A DNA stretch of 26,573 bases from contig JAUCBJ010006921.1 of assembly GCA_032718475.1 (NCBI GenBank), positions 1-26,573 on the forward strand, given 5' to 3'. A program made the translations under genes and the position numbers. This document shows positions 9,797 to 19,037 of this stretch, one piece after another. This stretch comes from Nemertoderma westbladi. Its lineage: Eukaryota; Xenacoelomorpha; Nemertodermatida; Nemertodermatidae. A model generated the notes under the pieces. That model was not told the origin of the DNA. It made no database searches and saw only the letters and a list, made by a program, of their open reading frames with translations. How positions within the stretch are numbered: the stretch's first letter is position 1; every line of letters begins with the position of its first letter.

Positions 9797-10035
9797 AACA
9801 TTAATTAGACCATGCGGTTAGGCTATGGTATAGGTGTAGTCTTCAGCACACATTTACTCTTGCGACCTTCCTGAGAATTTGTTAGTTAGGTGGATAGTAA
9901 ATTTGCATGCGTCTGGAAAAGTTAGCACTATGGACGAAAAAGAGCACATTAGCATTTCGAATATTTTGCTGTTATATATGTATCGGAAGCCAATATGAGA
10001 ATATTAAAATATGTAACAACTAGCTATAGTATAGT

Positions 10036-10471
10036 ACTAGAAAGCCAGCAAGCTGGCTTTAAACGAACCTGCCCCTCAAACCAGTACCCTGAGTGAGCGA
10101 AAATGAAAACACTATAAATTGCCATCAACTCAACGATGGAAACACCAGCCTGCTGGTATTCATGTGGGCCTAGTAAGCTACTACTATTTATTGAAATAGC
10201 CCAAACTGCAGAGAAGTATATTCCTTGCCAAAATTATTACTATCTCATTCTAACCCAGACAGTAATCAAACATCAACTGTAAGTTTGTATAATGTATTAC
10301 CCCACCAGATGAATAGCTCTTCCCAGTGAATCCAATGACAATAATCTATAAGGTTACTCACTGCTATGTTAGGTGGGAGGGAGTTGATGATAATGAATGA
10401 GGAGGGACACAACTAACACTACGTTTGTCTATGGACGGTCTCCTTACAGCCAGCTGGCTGGCTTTTCTAGT
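10036..10471. mobile_element. Candidate inverted-repeat (MITE-like) element
   Basis: ACTAGAAAGCCAGC starts at 10036 and its near-complement GCTGGCTTTTCTAGT ends at 10471. Each end is itself palindromic (AAAGCCAGC-AA-GCTGGCTTT at 10041-10060; AGCCAGCTGGCT at 10448-10459), and ACCAGCCTGCTGGT lies inside at about 10143. The 436-bp unit has no coding capacity. I do not see a convincing target-site duplication, so the element call is provisional. Confidence 0.45.
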
Positions 10472-10903
10472 TGAATCATATTATTCCGCAACTAAAACTT
10501 TTAGACGAATTTGTGCGTTTTTTGCCGGACTAACAAGTTTTGGCGACGTTCTGTGCGAGATTGGCGATATTTGAAAAGATTCTGAGGCTCAAATATGTTG
10601 CTCAGATGACTGAATATCTCAAATAAAAAAGTTGGTGCATACTCGACGAGTTGAAATCGGTGAAATTCGACTTTAAATTTTCAAAACCGCTATTTTTCAG
10701 TGACCCCGTGATCGAAACGCCACAAAAAATATACAGTCTTGTGCGCAACCAAAATTTATGGAGAGTTTGTTATTAAAATTTTTGCGTACCTGCTTGAGTT
10801 TTTGAGATATTGGATGGTTATACATACACACACACACAACCACATCGTGTTTTTAAATGGCTCAACTCTTGACTTGACAAGAACTACCCTGGCCTATTAA
10901 TAG
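10472..10903. other. AT-rich non-coding spacer with short CA repeat
   Basis: No gene is recognisable. An (AC)n microsatellite lies at about 10826-10838, and a 14-bp palindrome GCCTATTAATAGGC sits at about 10892-10905 at the insertion point of the next retrotransposon. Confidence 0.5.
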
Positions 10904-10908
10904 GCAAG

Positions 10909-11139
10909 TGTAGCGGTAACAGATATCGAACCGTGAGATACTTTCACTTTCGACGGACAACATACTGCTGTCCATGTCAGTCTTGACATGACACAGATAC
11001 CACCGTTTACTGGTTTTACATATGTACCTACCGGTGCCACACCAGCTGTCCTGGTGTCAACATAGTACATGCTCCTGACTGTAATGTATTACGTTGAAAT
11101 TATGTGAGTCGCGCTAATGCGAGAATCGCGCCCACTACA
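10909..11139 (+). repeat. 5' LTR (231 bp) of the CsRn1-like element
   Basis: Starts TGTAGCGGTAAC and ends GCGCCCACTACA, with the short terminal inverted repeat TGTAG/CTACA. It differs from the 3' LTR at only two sites: CCATGTC against CCGTGTC, and TATTACG against TATTATG. Confidence 0.95.
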
Positions 11140-11140
11140 T

Positions 11141-11157
11141 TGGTGACCCAGACTGAC
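11141..11157 (+). promoter_or_regulatory. Primer-binding site, tRNA-Trp-like
   Basis: TGGTGACCCAGACTGAC begins one base after the LTR. The first 13 bases match the complement of the 3' end of metazoan tRNA-Trp (TGGTGACCCCGAC) with one mismatch. Use of tRNA-Trp is characteristic of CsRn1-type elements. Confidence 0.75.
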
Positions 11158-11214
11158 ACAAACGGGTTTGCGTCAATAACATCTGCTTATATTATAATAC
11201 AGTAATACTCATAC

Positions 11215-11931
11215 ATGGCTAACGAGGCAAATGTCAACGCGGTTGGAGTTAAACTGCCACACTTCTGGGCCGAAAACCCGTCGGTATGGTTTGCCCAGGT
11301 GGAGGCTCAGTTTAGAATCCGGAGGATCGTCGATGACATGACTAAATATTTCTACGTTGTCGCCGCTCTGGATCAACCCACCGCCGCCCGTCTACTGGAC
11401 ATCCTCACCGCCCCGCCTTCCGAAGGGAAATACGAATCCCTCAAGGCTCGACTCCTCGGAACTTTCGCCTTGAGTCGACGCGAGCGCGCCGCGAAGCTGC
11501 TACGGATGCGCGGGCTGGGCGACCGCAAGCCGTCCCAGTTGATGGACGAGATGTTGGGGCTCCTCGCCGGCCAAACTCCGTGTCTGCTGTTCGAGCAGCT
11601 CTTTCTGGAGCAGCTCCCCGAGGACATCCGGCTCCAGGTCTCCAACAACTCTTTCCCGGATCCCCGCGCCCTGGCTGCCACCGCCGACGTTCTGTGGTTG
11701 GCCAAACAGCAGGGAGTCTCCCAACCAGCCGGATTAAACCGGGTGACGAACTCACTACCGACAAAGAACTCCTCCGCGCCGCAATCCACGAAGGCGACCA
11801 CGAACTCATCCGGTACTGCTCGACCCGACACCGATGGGTTGTGCTACTACCACGCCCGGTTTGGTAGTGCCGCCAAGCAGTGCCGGTCGCCGTGCAGCTT
11901 CCCGGGAAACGCTCCGACCAGCCGACGCTAG
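11215..11931 (+). CDS. gag: Gag of the CsRn1-like retrotransposon
   Basis: The 238-residue protein starts at the first ATG after the primer site and would form the particle in which the element RNA is copied. Residues 12-170 are a typical CsRn1-group capsid region with [20 protein letters not shown] near the start, then [23 protein letters not shown] and [14 protein letters not shown] Ser/Thr/Asn-rich linker follows. Near the end is [19 protein letters not shown], giving C210, H213, C223 and C227. This C-x2-H-x9-C-x3-C arrangement replaces the standard CCHC knuckle and is a hallmark of the group. The frame ends at TAG 11929-11931, overlapping the pol frame; a slippery heptamer at 11904-11910 lets a fraction of ribosomes pass into pol. 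No internal stop or frameshift is seen. Confidence 0.93.
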   Translation: MANEANVNAVGVKLPHFWAENPSVWFAQVEAQFRIRRIVDDMTKYFYVVAALDQPTAARLLDILTAPPSEGKYESLKARLLGTFALSRRERAAKLLRMRGLGDRKPSQLMDEMLGLLAGQTPCLLFEQLFLEQLPEDIRLQVSNNSFPDPRALAATADVLWLAKQQGVSQPAGLNRVTNSLPTKNSSAPQSTKATTNSSGTARPDTDGLCYYHARFGSAAKQCRSPCSFPGNAPTSRR

Positions 11932-14900
11932 CCGCTGCGTCGACTGGTCGCTACCACCAGCGGGACAACCTCCTCTACCTCTGGGACCGGAACTCCGGCC
12001 GCCACTTCCTCGTGGACACCGGCGCCCAGGTGAGCGTGTTTCCCGCCAGCGGATTCGACACCCGTTCCGGTCGTACCGGACCGCCGCTCCGCGCCGTCAA
12101 CGGATCACCGATCCGTTCCTATGGAACCCGCGGAGTTCCTCTGCGGTTCAACGGCCGCCAGTTCAACTGGGACTTCGTGATCGCGGACGTCCCCCAGCCG
12201 TTGCTAGGGGCGGACTTCCTCTGCGACCACGCCCTGATGGTGGACGTCAAGGGGCAGCAACTCATCGACATGGAAACCTTCCAGCCGATCCCCCTCCGTT
12301 GCTCCTCCTCCACCATCCCAGGAACCCATCCTCAACTCGCGTCGACAGCCGTAGATCGAGTCTACGCCGACCTCCTGGCGGAGTTCTCCTCCATCACGAC
12401 GCCGACCTTCTCGGACTCGTCTACTCGCCACGGCGTGGAGCATTACATCCCGACCGCCGGTCGCCCCGTCCACGCCCGCGCTCGACGACTCCCGCCGGAT
12501 AAACTCGAGATCGCGCGGGCGGAGTTCAGCAAAATGGAGGAGATGGGGATTATTCGCCGTTCGAATAGTCCCTGGTCATCTCCCCTCCATATGGCGCCCA
12601 AGCCGGCCGGGGGTTGGCGCCCCTGCGGGGACTACCGTCTCCTCAACAACGCCACGACCCCCGATCGCTACCCAGTCCCGCACATCCAGGACTTCTCGGC
12701 GCGTCTCGCCGGGGCCACGATCTTCTCTAAGGTCGACCTGGTGCGGGGCTACCACCAGATCCCCGTGGCCCCCGGCGACGTTCCCAAGACTGCCGTTATC
12801 ACTCCGTTCGGACTCTTCGAGTTTGTCCGGATGCCGTTCGGCCTCAAGAACGCCGCCCAGGCCTTCCAACGCCTGATGGACTCCGTCTGCGCTGGGTTGG
12901 ACTTCCTCTTCGCGTACCTGGACGACATTCTCATCGCAAGCGCGACCCCCGAGGAACACCTCGTACACCTCCGCCAACTCTTCCAACGACTCCAGGACAA
13001 TGGCCTCGTCGTCAACCTGGCGAAGTGCGAGTTCGGGGTGGCGGAGATCCAGTTCCTCGGACACATCGTCAACGAGTCCGGAGTCCATCCGCTCCCAGAC
13101 AAGGTGGAAGCCGTCCGCTCCTTCCCTCGTCCAACCACCACTAAAGGGTTGCGGGAATTTATCGGTATGGTAACGTTTTACCACCGATTTATTCCCGCAG
13201 CTGCTGCCACCATGCAGCCCCTTTATGCCGCCGTCGCCACCAAGGTTAAGGACGTCGACTGGACTCCCGAACTCACCGCCGCGTTCGAGTCCTCCAAGCG
13301 GGCCCTCGCGGACGCCACCATGCTCGTCCAACCCCGCCACGACGCCCCAACCTCCATCACCACCGACGCCTCCGACTCCGCAGTCGGCGCGGCCCTCGAG
13401 CAGTGGTCCAATGGGAAGTGGCGGCCGCTCGCCTTCTTCAGCTGCCAACTCCGCCCTCCGGAACGGAAGTACAGCACCTACGACCGCAAACTCCTCGGCC
13501 TGTACCTCGCGGTCCGCCACTTCCGGTATTTCCTAGAGGGCCGTCCGTTTGTGGCCTATACGGACCACAAACCGCTGACCCACGCGTTCGCCAAGGTCAC
13601 TGACCCCTGGTCTCCCCGTCAACAGCGCCACCTGGCGTACATATCTGAGTTCACCACCAATGTACGTCATGTTGACGGGAAGGACAACCAGGTGGCGGAC
13701 GCCCTCTCCCGCAGCTTCGTGGGCCACCTGTCGACCCAACTCGGGGTCGACTACACCGCCATGGCGGCCGCCCAGCGGGAGGACAACGAACTCCAGACCC
13801 TCCGGAGGAACCCAGGTAGCCTTGACCTGCGTGACGTCACGTTCATGGAGAAGGACGTCACGCTTCTCTGCGACGTCTCGACTGGCCAACCCCGGCCGCT
13901 CGTCCCGAGTTCGTGGCGCCGTCGCGTGTTCGACGTAGTCCACTCCTTGTCCCATCCGTCCATCCGCTCAACTCGGAAGCTCATCTCGGAGCGCTTTGTC
14001 TGGCACGGCCTCGCCAAACAGGTAACCGCCTGGGCCAAGGCCTGCGTCGCCTGCCAGACCTCCAAGGTTCAGCGCCATACGAAGGCTCCACTGGAGACCT
14101 TCACTGTCCCACGTCGTCGCTTCGACCACGTTAACGTCGACCTGGTAGGTCCCCTCCCTCCATCCCAAGGGTTCACCTACCTCTTCACCATCGTCGACCG
14201 GACGACGCGTTGGCCCGAGGCCATTCCGCTCGCCGACTCAACAACCGAGACCTGCGCCCGCGCTCTCGTCGCCCACTGGATCGCCCGGTTCGGCGTCCCG
14301 GCCGAACTCTCCTCCGACCGTGGCGCCCAGTTCACCTCGGAGTTGTGGTCCGAAGTCAACCGCCTCCTCGGGACGAAACTCCACCGGACCACGTCGTACC
14401 ACCCGCAGGCAAACGGTCTGGTGGAACGGTTCCACCGCTCCCTCAAGGCGTCCCTGAGGGCCCGACTAACCGGCCCCAACTGGGTGGATGAACTGCCCTG
14501 GGCCCTTCTCGGCAACCGGACCGCCCCAAAGGAAGACCTGAACTGCTCCTCGGCTGAGTTGGTGTACGGCTCACCACTAACGGTGCCCGGTGACTTCGTC
14601 GCCTCGCCAACCAATCCACCGGAATCCACAGCCTTCCTTCAGGACCTCCACAAACACGCGAGGCAGTTCGTGCCGACACCAACTTCGCGACACGGGAAAC
14701 CCGGCTCATCTGTGCCTCCTCAGCTCAGTACAAACGAGTATGTCTTTGTGCGTACTGACGCACACCGCGGTCCCTTACAGCGGCCCTACACTGGGCCGTA
14801 TAAAGTAGCGGAACGGGGGCCCAAAACATTCATCGTCGAGGTGGGTGGTCGGCGCGAAACTATATCCGTCGACAGACTAAAACCGGCCCACCTCGCGATC

Positions 14901-15041
14901 GACCAGCCCGTTGCAGTGGCCATCCCGCCACGCCGTGGTCGACCACCCACTCCCTCACCCCACCTAGCGGAAACTCCGTCCGAACTTCCCGTAACTACTC
15001 GAAGTGGGCGGGAAATCCGACAGCCGAAGTATTTTTTTTAA
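11868..15041 (+). CDS. pol: Pol of the CsRn1-like retrotransposon (protease, reverse transcriptase, RNase H, integrase)
   Basis: The frame opens after a stop at 11865-11867 and runs without interruption to TAA 15039-15041. There is no ATG at its head, so expression is expected through the -1 shift at 11904-11910, giving a Gag-Pol of about 1275 residues. Residues below are counted from 11880. Protease: [12 protein letters not shown]46-T47-G48. Reverse transcriptase: about 215-395 with [37 protein letters not shown] and catalytic YLDD 346-349. RNase H: starts at TTDASD, D496. Integrase zinc-binding: H688 and H692 with CVAC at C722/C725. Integrase core: D754, D813 and E849, with exactly 35 residues between the last two (D,D35E). 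A GPY/F-like module (RPYTGPYKV) and a basic tail ending [10 protein letters not shown] follow. All catalytic residues are present. Codons mostly end in C or G, unlike nearby DNA. Confidence 0.95.
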   Translation, partial: CRQAVPVAVQLPGKRSDQPTLAAASTGRYHQRDNLLYLWDRNSGRHFLVDTGAQVSVFPASGFDTRSGRTGPPLRAVNGSPIRSYGTRGVPLRFNGRQFNWDFVIADVPQPLLGADFLCDHALMVDVKGQQLIDMETFQPIPLRCSSSTIPGTHPQLASTAVDRVYADLLAEFSSITTPTFSDSSTRHGVEHYIPTAGRPVHARARRLPPDKLEIARAEFSKMEEMGIIRRSNSPWSSPLHMAPKPAGGWRPCGDYRLLNNATTPDRYPVPHIQDFSARLAGATIFSKVDLVRGYHQIPVAPGDVPKTAVITPFGLFEFVRMPFGLKNAAQAFQRLMDSVCAGLDFLFAYLDDILIASATPEEHLVHLRQLFQRLQDNGLVVNLAKCEFGVAEIQFLGHIVNESGVHPLPDKVEAVRSFPRPTTTKGLREFIGMVTFYHRFIPAAAATMQPLYAAVATKVKDVDWTPELTAAFESSKRALADATMLVQPRHDAPTSITTDASDSAVGAALEQWSNGKWRPLAFFSCQLRPPERKYSTYDRKLLGLYLAVRHFRYFLEGRPFVAYTDHKPLTHAFAKVTDPWSPRQQRHLAYISEFTTNVRHVDGKDNQVADALSRSFVGHLSTQLGVDYTAMAAAQREDNELQTLRRNPGSLDLRDVTFMEKDVTLLCDVSTGQPRPLVPSSWRRRVFDVVHSLSHPSIRSTRKLISERFVWHGLAKQVTAWAKACVACQTSKVQRHTKAPLETFTVPRRRFDHVNVDLVGPLPPSQGFTYLFTIVDRTTRWPEAIPLADSTTETCARALVAHWIARFGVPAELSSDRGAQFTSELWSEVNRLLGTKLHRTTSYHPQANGLVERFHRSLKASLRARLTGPNWVDELPWALLGNRTAPKEDLNCSSAELVYGSPLTVPGDFVASPTNPPESTAFLQDLHKHARQFVPTPTSRHGKPGSSVPPQLSTNEYVFVRTDAHRGPLQRPYTGPYKVAERGPKTFIVEVGGRRETISVDRLKPAHLAIDQPVAVAIPPRRGRPPTPSPHLAETPSELPVTTRSGREIRQPKYFF
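11904..11963 (+). promoter_or_regulatory. Programmed -1 frameshift signal: slippery heptamer plus predicted pseudoknot
   Basis: In the gag frame the bases 11904-11910 read G GGA AAC, the canonical X XXY YYZ heptamer, and slipping back one base gives GGG AAA in the pol frame. After a 4-base spacer, 11915-11927 pairs with 11938-11950 (12 Watson-Crick pairs, one C-A mismatch). Six loop bases, CCGCTG (11932-11937), are complementary to CAGCGG (11958-11963), completing an H-type pseudoknot with a 4-base first loop, no gap between stems and a 7-base last loop. The gag stop lies in the first loop. The spacer and last loop are slightly short for 13-bp geometry, so the outer or inner pairs of stem 1 may open. 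Confidence 0.85.
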
Positions 15042-15050
15042 TCACGGTTC

Positions 15051-15062
15051 TGGGGGGAGTAG
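15051..15062 (+). promoter_or_regulatory. Polypurine tract of the CsRn1-like element
   Basis: TGGGGGGAGTAG sits between the pol stop and the 3' LTR, the expected position of the plus-strand primer. Confidence 0.75.
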
Positions 15063-15293
15063 TGTAGCGGTAACAGATATCGAACCGTGAGATACTTTCA
15101 CTTTCGACGGACAACATACTGCTGTCCGTGTCAGTCTTGACATGACACAGATACCACCGTTTACTGGTTTTACATATGTACCTACCGGTGCCACACCAGC
15201 TGTCCTGGTGTCAACATAGTACATGCTCCTGACTGTAATGTATTATGTTGAAATTATGTGAGTCGCGCTAATGCGAGAATCGCGCCCACTACA
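15063..15293 (+). repeat. 3' LTR (231 bp) of the CsRn1-like element
   Basis: Identical to the 5' LTR except at two positions. It ends CCCACTACA at 15293 and is followed by CAGG, a near match to the CAAG before the 5' LTR. Confidence 0.95.
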
Positions 15294-15637
15294 CAGGTTC
15301 GTTATAATTATAATTGTTCGCTAACATGCCTTGCAGCTTCTGGTGCAAGAAGGCCCCACTCGTGTATTATTCCTGTTTTGTCTTGTATACGAGTGTATAT
15401 AATTAATAATATAATTTTAATATATCGTTCTTTTTGTAGTGCCGGGGGAGGGGCAAGTAGTAACTGGCATACCATCTTGTAAAACAAGCTGTTTTTAATT
15501 TGACACTTATTTCATAATTATCAGCAATGTATTACTTAGATAATTACTAGCTGCCACATTAGTAAAAAGGTAGCTTTCAAATTTGTGTTTGAAATAAAAG
15601 AAGTATCTTATCTTCAAACACCTTTCAAACACTTTTT
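15294..15637. other. AT-rich spacer, nothing recognised
   Basis: Contains a TATACGAGTGTATATAATTAATAATATAA-type AT run near 15390-15420 and short repeats of TTTCAAACA at 15595-15670, but no gene or named element. Confidence 0.45.
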
Positions 15638-16798
15638 TCAAATTTTCAAATTCTCAGTAATTTTCAAACACTCAGGAATTTTAAAGTCCTTATTGGGCAC
15701 GGCATCTGCTACTCCATTGGCACGATTGATTGGTCTTAATGCTCTTTGCTGCAGTCTTGATTTCAGCAAAGAAGATGTCACCAATGCAATGTGGATGGAC
15801 ATCTGTGAGCACAGACTTAGACACACGATGTACCTCGAAGTTATCAGGCAATGATGACCTGTCATTGTATAGAAGCTTCTAAAAGTGGGTCAATTGAGGC
15901 GTTCAGCTGGAGATTCAGTCCTCACCTTCATGGTTTGTTAGCTTTTCATACCAGTGAGCAGGTTTATTGATTGTCACGCCATGGCTGATTGCCTGCTATC
16001 ATAGGCGTTGTTAATGACAACAACCTGTTTAATCATATACTCGCCTTCATATTATCGGAATACTGCCTGTTAAGGGACCTAGATGCAGCCTTAACTGCAT
16101 CATTGGTTGTGATAGTGTGCCCGACCTGGCGGGACTCATTTATGCCTTGGAGAGGTCGTTCTACTATTACTACAACTCAGAATGGGTACCATAAAGGTCG
16201 TGGGACCATGGAACGCATTCTGGCGCTTAGAAGGATAATTGTGGAGTTATCAGAAAAGAAAGTCAGACATAGAGGCTGTTATCTTTGTTGACTTCTTTAA
16301 GGTCTTTGATTCAGTCTCTCGATCATGTACTGTATGTTCAGCATTATATGAGATTCCTGAATAAATCATTGCACAATCACATCAGTATACAATGGTTCGT
16401 ACTAAGTACAATGCACACATCTCCAACCAGACACTATATAACATTGGAGGTGTCTCATTGGTTCCCCCAAGCTTGACACATGAACAAAGCTGTCTCCGCT
16501 TTGCAGGGCATTGCTTTCACCGTGAGGAAAAAAGCCTGTGCACAATCTTGTGCTTTAGCAGCATGACTTTCGTGAGACGCATCTTAAGGACACTTGCCTT
16601 GAAGAGGCGGATAATCTCGCGAAAGCCATGGTGGATAGGAAGTTGTGGCAGTGCAACTTTGTTGAGAAGTTGGCATAGCATTCTTAATGCACGCTGCATT
16701 GGGCTTGTCAATTGTGGATTGCATGGTGGCAAAATATTTTTGTTAAGCCAGCAGCATAGCATCTTAATCTGCAGCTTCAATGCAGCAGTCCGATTATA
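15638..16798. mobile_element. LINE copy 3, rearranged: 5' part inverted relative to 3' part
   Basis: At about 15650-15860 the minus strand encodes IFFAEIKTAAKSIKTNQ, matching the pre-palm region of the LINE copy at 18866-19037. From about 16150 to 16798 the plus strand encodes QNGYHKGRGTMERILALRRII, then skips to YNAHISNQTLYNIGGVSLVPPSLT and LRFAGHCFHRE, and ends in the family's 3' sequence (AATGCAGCAGTCCGATTATAG). A 5' part in opposite orientation to the 3' part is the pattern expected from twin priming. The palm containing FADD is deleted, and stops and frameshifts are common. The exact inversion point between 15860 and 16150 is not resolved. Confidence 0.7.
16150..16798 (+). pseudogene. 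LINE reverse transcriptase remnant (sense part of copy 3)
   Basis: The sense fragment begins at the finger/palm motif QNGYHKGRGTMERILALRRII, goes out of frame around 16290 after an alternative of VDFFKVFDSV, and resumes at 16392 with YNAHISNQTLYN and VSLVPPSLTHEQ. A 3' block containing GCATTCTTAATGC-like sequence appears twice about 70 bp apart. It cannot encode an active enzyme. Confidence 0.7.
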
Positions 16799-17114
16799 GA
16801 TAGTTTATCACAAATATCCCTTTAGGGGCTCCGCGTGGAGTGAAAAAATTGTTTTTTTAATTTTAAGGTCAGCAGTCTAAACTAACTTTGCAAAATAAAT
16901 TTTGATTTTGAAAAATTCTAAGTGGGCCTCATGGCACTTGAAAATTCGAAAGTTTTGGGAACGGAATACCATTTTTGAAAATAACAGATATTTTGTATTT
17001 TTGGTAAAAGTTAAGGAAGATGCAAAATTTTAAGGTCAAATAGGTTGGAAACCAACACAAATTGGAAAATTGTGATTAGCCTCATGACCTTTAAAATTTC
17101 GCAAAAATTTTCCA
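16799..17114. other. AT-rich spacer between two LINE copies
   Basis: A/T-rich, with phrases such as TTTTGATTTTGAAAAATTC and AAAATTTCGCAAAAATTTTCC resembling the low-complexity DNA at 1620-3190 and 10500-10800. There is no open frame. It ends at the CTA-repeat tail of the next LINE. Confidence 0.45.
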
Positions 17115-17220
17115 CTACTACTACTAGGATCGGCATGCTGCATTGCAGCTACATTTTTATGAATGCTGTGCCGGCTTGTAGACAAAATTTGCACCACCAC
17201 AACTCCCTATCACACATTTG

Positions 17221-18535
17221 CTAGATCATCCGCATCTTCATGCCAGTGTCCTTTAATATGCGTCTCAAGAAAGTCATGGGCTGTCCACCATGCTTATTCA
17301 CTCCATGAGGCTGCCAAAGTACAAGATTATGCACTGGCTGGTCCTCACGGTTAAAGCAATACCCTACAAAGCGGAGGCGATTTTGTTCTAGTGTCAAGCT
17401 TGGGGGAACCAATGAGACACTTTAATGTTATATAGTGTCTGGTTGGAGATGTGTGCATTGTACTTGACACAATGAACCCGGTGTAGCATTCTTGTGAATG
17501 TACCATCCAGAGATTTGGTGTCCTCAGCAGTTAGAGCCCAGCATGGACTCCCGTAGAGGAGTACTGGAACTACAGCTGCTCTAAATAATCGGACCTTAAG
17601 TTTCCGATGAATTCTCCGTGACTTCCAAATCCTGGAAAGCCTATTCAAGGCTGTCCAGTTCATGCCTTTCCCTTACGTATTCTGAGAAGATCCTCACCTG
17701 ACTTCCGGATCCATGATCCCAGGTAACAGAAGTCGTCCACATGCTCAAGCATTCCATCCTTTGAGCTTATGCTCATCCGGTCAGAGACTTGCTGAGGACT
17801 TTCAAAGTTAACTGTCAAAATTTTGGTCTTTCTGGAGTTAATAAAAAGATCAACACTAGAAGCAGCCTGTTCTAATGAGCTGAGGAGCCGTTGGGCTCCC
17901 TCTAGTGATTCTGAGAGTACTCCTAAGTCATCAGCAAAGTCTAGATCAGTTAGGTACTTGGCAAGATTTCCTCGACTTATGGAGCCAGTAGGTTGAGTTA
18001 TCAACACCCCATCATCATTATGATGATCTAAGGACATGCGTAGAACATAGTCAACCACAATTATGAACAAGAATGGTGCAAGTGTGTCTCCCTGGAGGAC
18101 GCCCCATAACACTTCAGATGGTTCTGTGTCACCGTCAACAGTAGACACAAATGTTGTCGAACATCGTATACTGATCTGATTGCTGCAATAATTTCATTAA
18201 AAATCCCACATAATGGAAGTATGCTGAACATACGTGAGCGAGAGACTGAATGCCTTGAACAAGTCAACAAAGCTAACAGCCAGATGCCTGTCTTTCTTTT
18301 TTGATAACTCTTCAATTATCCTTCTAAGTGCCAAAATGGGCTCCATGGTCCCACGACCTTTACGGAACCCATTCTGATTTCCACGGAGCAGTCTCTCAAT
18401 GGGATCTCTGATGCGATTTAATATAATTCTATCGTATAGCTTTGCAGCAATCGAGATCAATGAAGTTCCCCGAAAAGAACCATAGAGTGTTAGGTTTTCC
18501 TTCTTGGGAACTGGCACCAACTTATTTGTTTTCAT
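17221..18535 (-). pseudogene. LINE reverse transcriptase pseudogene (palm to C-terminus)
   Basis: Segments in order on the minus strand are: KTNKLVPVPKKENLTLYGSF and QNGFRKGRGTMEPILALRRI (18197-18535); VLWGVLQGDTLAPFLFIIVV and the catalytic YLTDLDFADDLGVLSES (17660-18148); YLGSWIRKS; LNRLSRIWKS with LLYGSPCWALT and LDGTFTRMLHRVHC (17394-17663); then LRFVGYCFNREDQPV and GGQPMTFLRRILKDTG (17221-17412). At least four frame changes separate the blocks, for instance near 18190, 17660 and 17400. The enzyme copies RNA at nicked target DNA; FADD is present here but the gene is broken. No endonuclease domain is included, since the 5' part is truncated. Confidence 0.85.
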
Positions 18536-18595
18536 TTCTTGTGGGATTCATGTTGTTCGGTACATGTCTACTATGAAGGGATAGATGAGCTTTAA

Positions 18596-18855
18596 GCACC
18601 AGATAGGGGGGGGGGGGGGGGGGGGGGGGGACCTGGATGCAATAAAAATTCATCCCACTCCAGGGGAAATTGGACGCAAATAACAGATGATTACTCTTAA
18701 AATTAAAACTGTGACCTGTTCTATTGTGTTTAGTTTATTGTTTTGGTTAAAATAACGTGCCACTGTAACCTGCTCCTTTCCCTAAATTGAGAATTTAACA
18801 TTGAGGCGGGATATTAATTCGCCAAGGCGGGTTTTGCGTCCAATTTCCCCCCTGT
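18596..18855. mobile_element. Small inverted-repeat insertion next to a G25 tract, inside LINE copy 2
   Basis: GGGGAAATTGGACGCAAA (18663-18680) and its exact complement TTTGCGTCCAATTTCCCC (18833-18850) enclose 188 bp without coding capacity. Allowing for a G-run length difference, the repeats extend to CAGGGG at both ends, a start seen in hAT-type elements. A run of 25 G at 18606-18630 and the bases up to 18662 also do not belong to the LINE. The LINE resumes at 18856. No target duplication is evident, so the true ends are uncertain. Confidence 0.5.
18606..18630 (+). repeat. G25 homopolymer tract
   Basis: Twenty-five G in a row after CCAGATA, within the insertion in LINE copy 2. The length may be inexact in any sequencing read. 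Confidence 0.8.
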
Positions 18856-19037
18856 CTCTTAAACACTAAGGTATTTTAAAGACCTCAGGGAGAACACCAT
18901 CTACTCCACTGGCACGATTGGTCTTTATACTCTTTGCAGCAGCCTTCACTTCTACAAAGGAGATATCACAAATGGGAATATCTGGGAGCACAGACTCAGA
19001 AACTTTTATTTCTATAAAGTTCACCACGATAGCGCAG

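Larger units (their letters stand above)
10909..15293 (+). mobile_element. Full-length Ty3/gypsy LTR retrotransposon, CsRn1-like, apparently intact
   Basis: Two 231-bp LTRs (10909-11139 and 15063-15293) differ at two positions only, both transitions, so the insertion is young. Between them are a Trp-tRNA-like primer site, an uninterrupted gag, an uninterrupted pol in the -1 frame, and a purine tract. Clade evidence is threefold: Gag carries a C-x2-H-x9-C-x3-C motif instead of the usual CCHC knuckle, the primer site begins TGGTGACCC, and the likely target duplication is 4 bp. All three are features reported for the CsRn1 group. The flanking tetramers are CAAG (10905-10908) and CAGG (15294-15297), one mismatch. 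The element is markedly GC- and C-rich compared with its AT-rich surroundings. Confidence 0.95.
17115..19037 (-). mobile_element. LINE copy 2, longest copy, decayed, with a nested insertion
   Basis: On the minus strand this copy runs from the pre-palm region (VEVKAAAKSIKTNRASGVDG at about 18870-18940), through the palm, to the 3' tail (CTA repeats at 17115-17125 on the plus strand). It is interrupted at about 18596-18855 by non-LINE DNA with inverted repeats and G25. It shares over 80-90% of visible sequence with copy 1 and covers the block missing there. CACTACT at 17113-17119 and 19039-19045 could be a target duplication, but it overlaps the tail repeat. The far end abuts a BEL/Pao gag remnant. 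Confidence 0.8.

Noticed and set aside
11373-11831. Overlapping minus-strand frames opposite gag
   Set aside because: Compositional shadows of the GC-rich gag; low-complexity Arg/Ser-rich translations.
12576-13520. 314-codon open frame on the minus strand opposite pol
   Set aside because: It lies wholly antisense to conserved reverse transcriptase and RNase H codons. Its openness follows from the GC-rich, C-ending codon use of pol, and its Gly/Glu-rich sequence has no domain.
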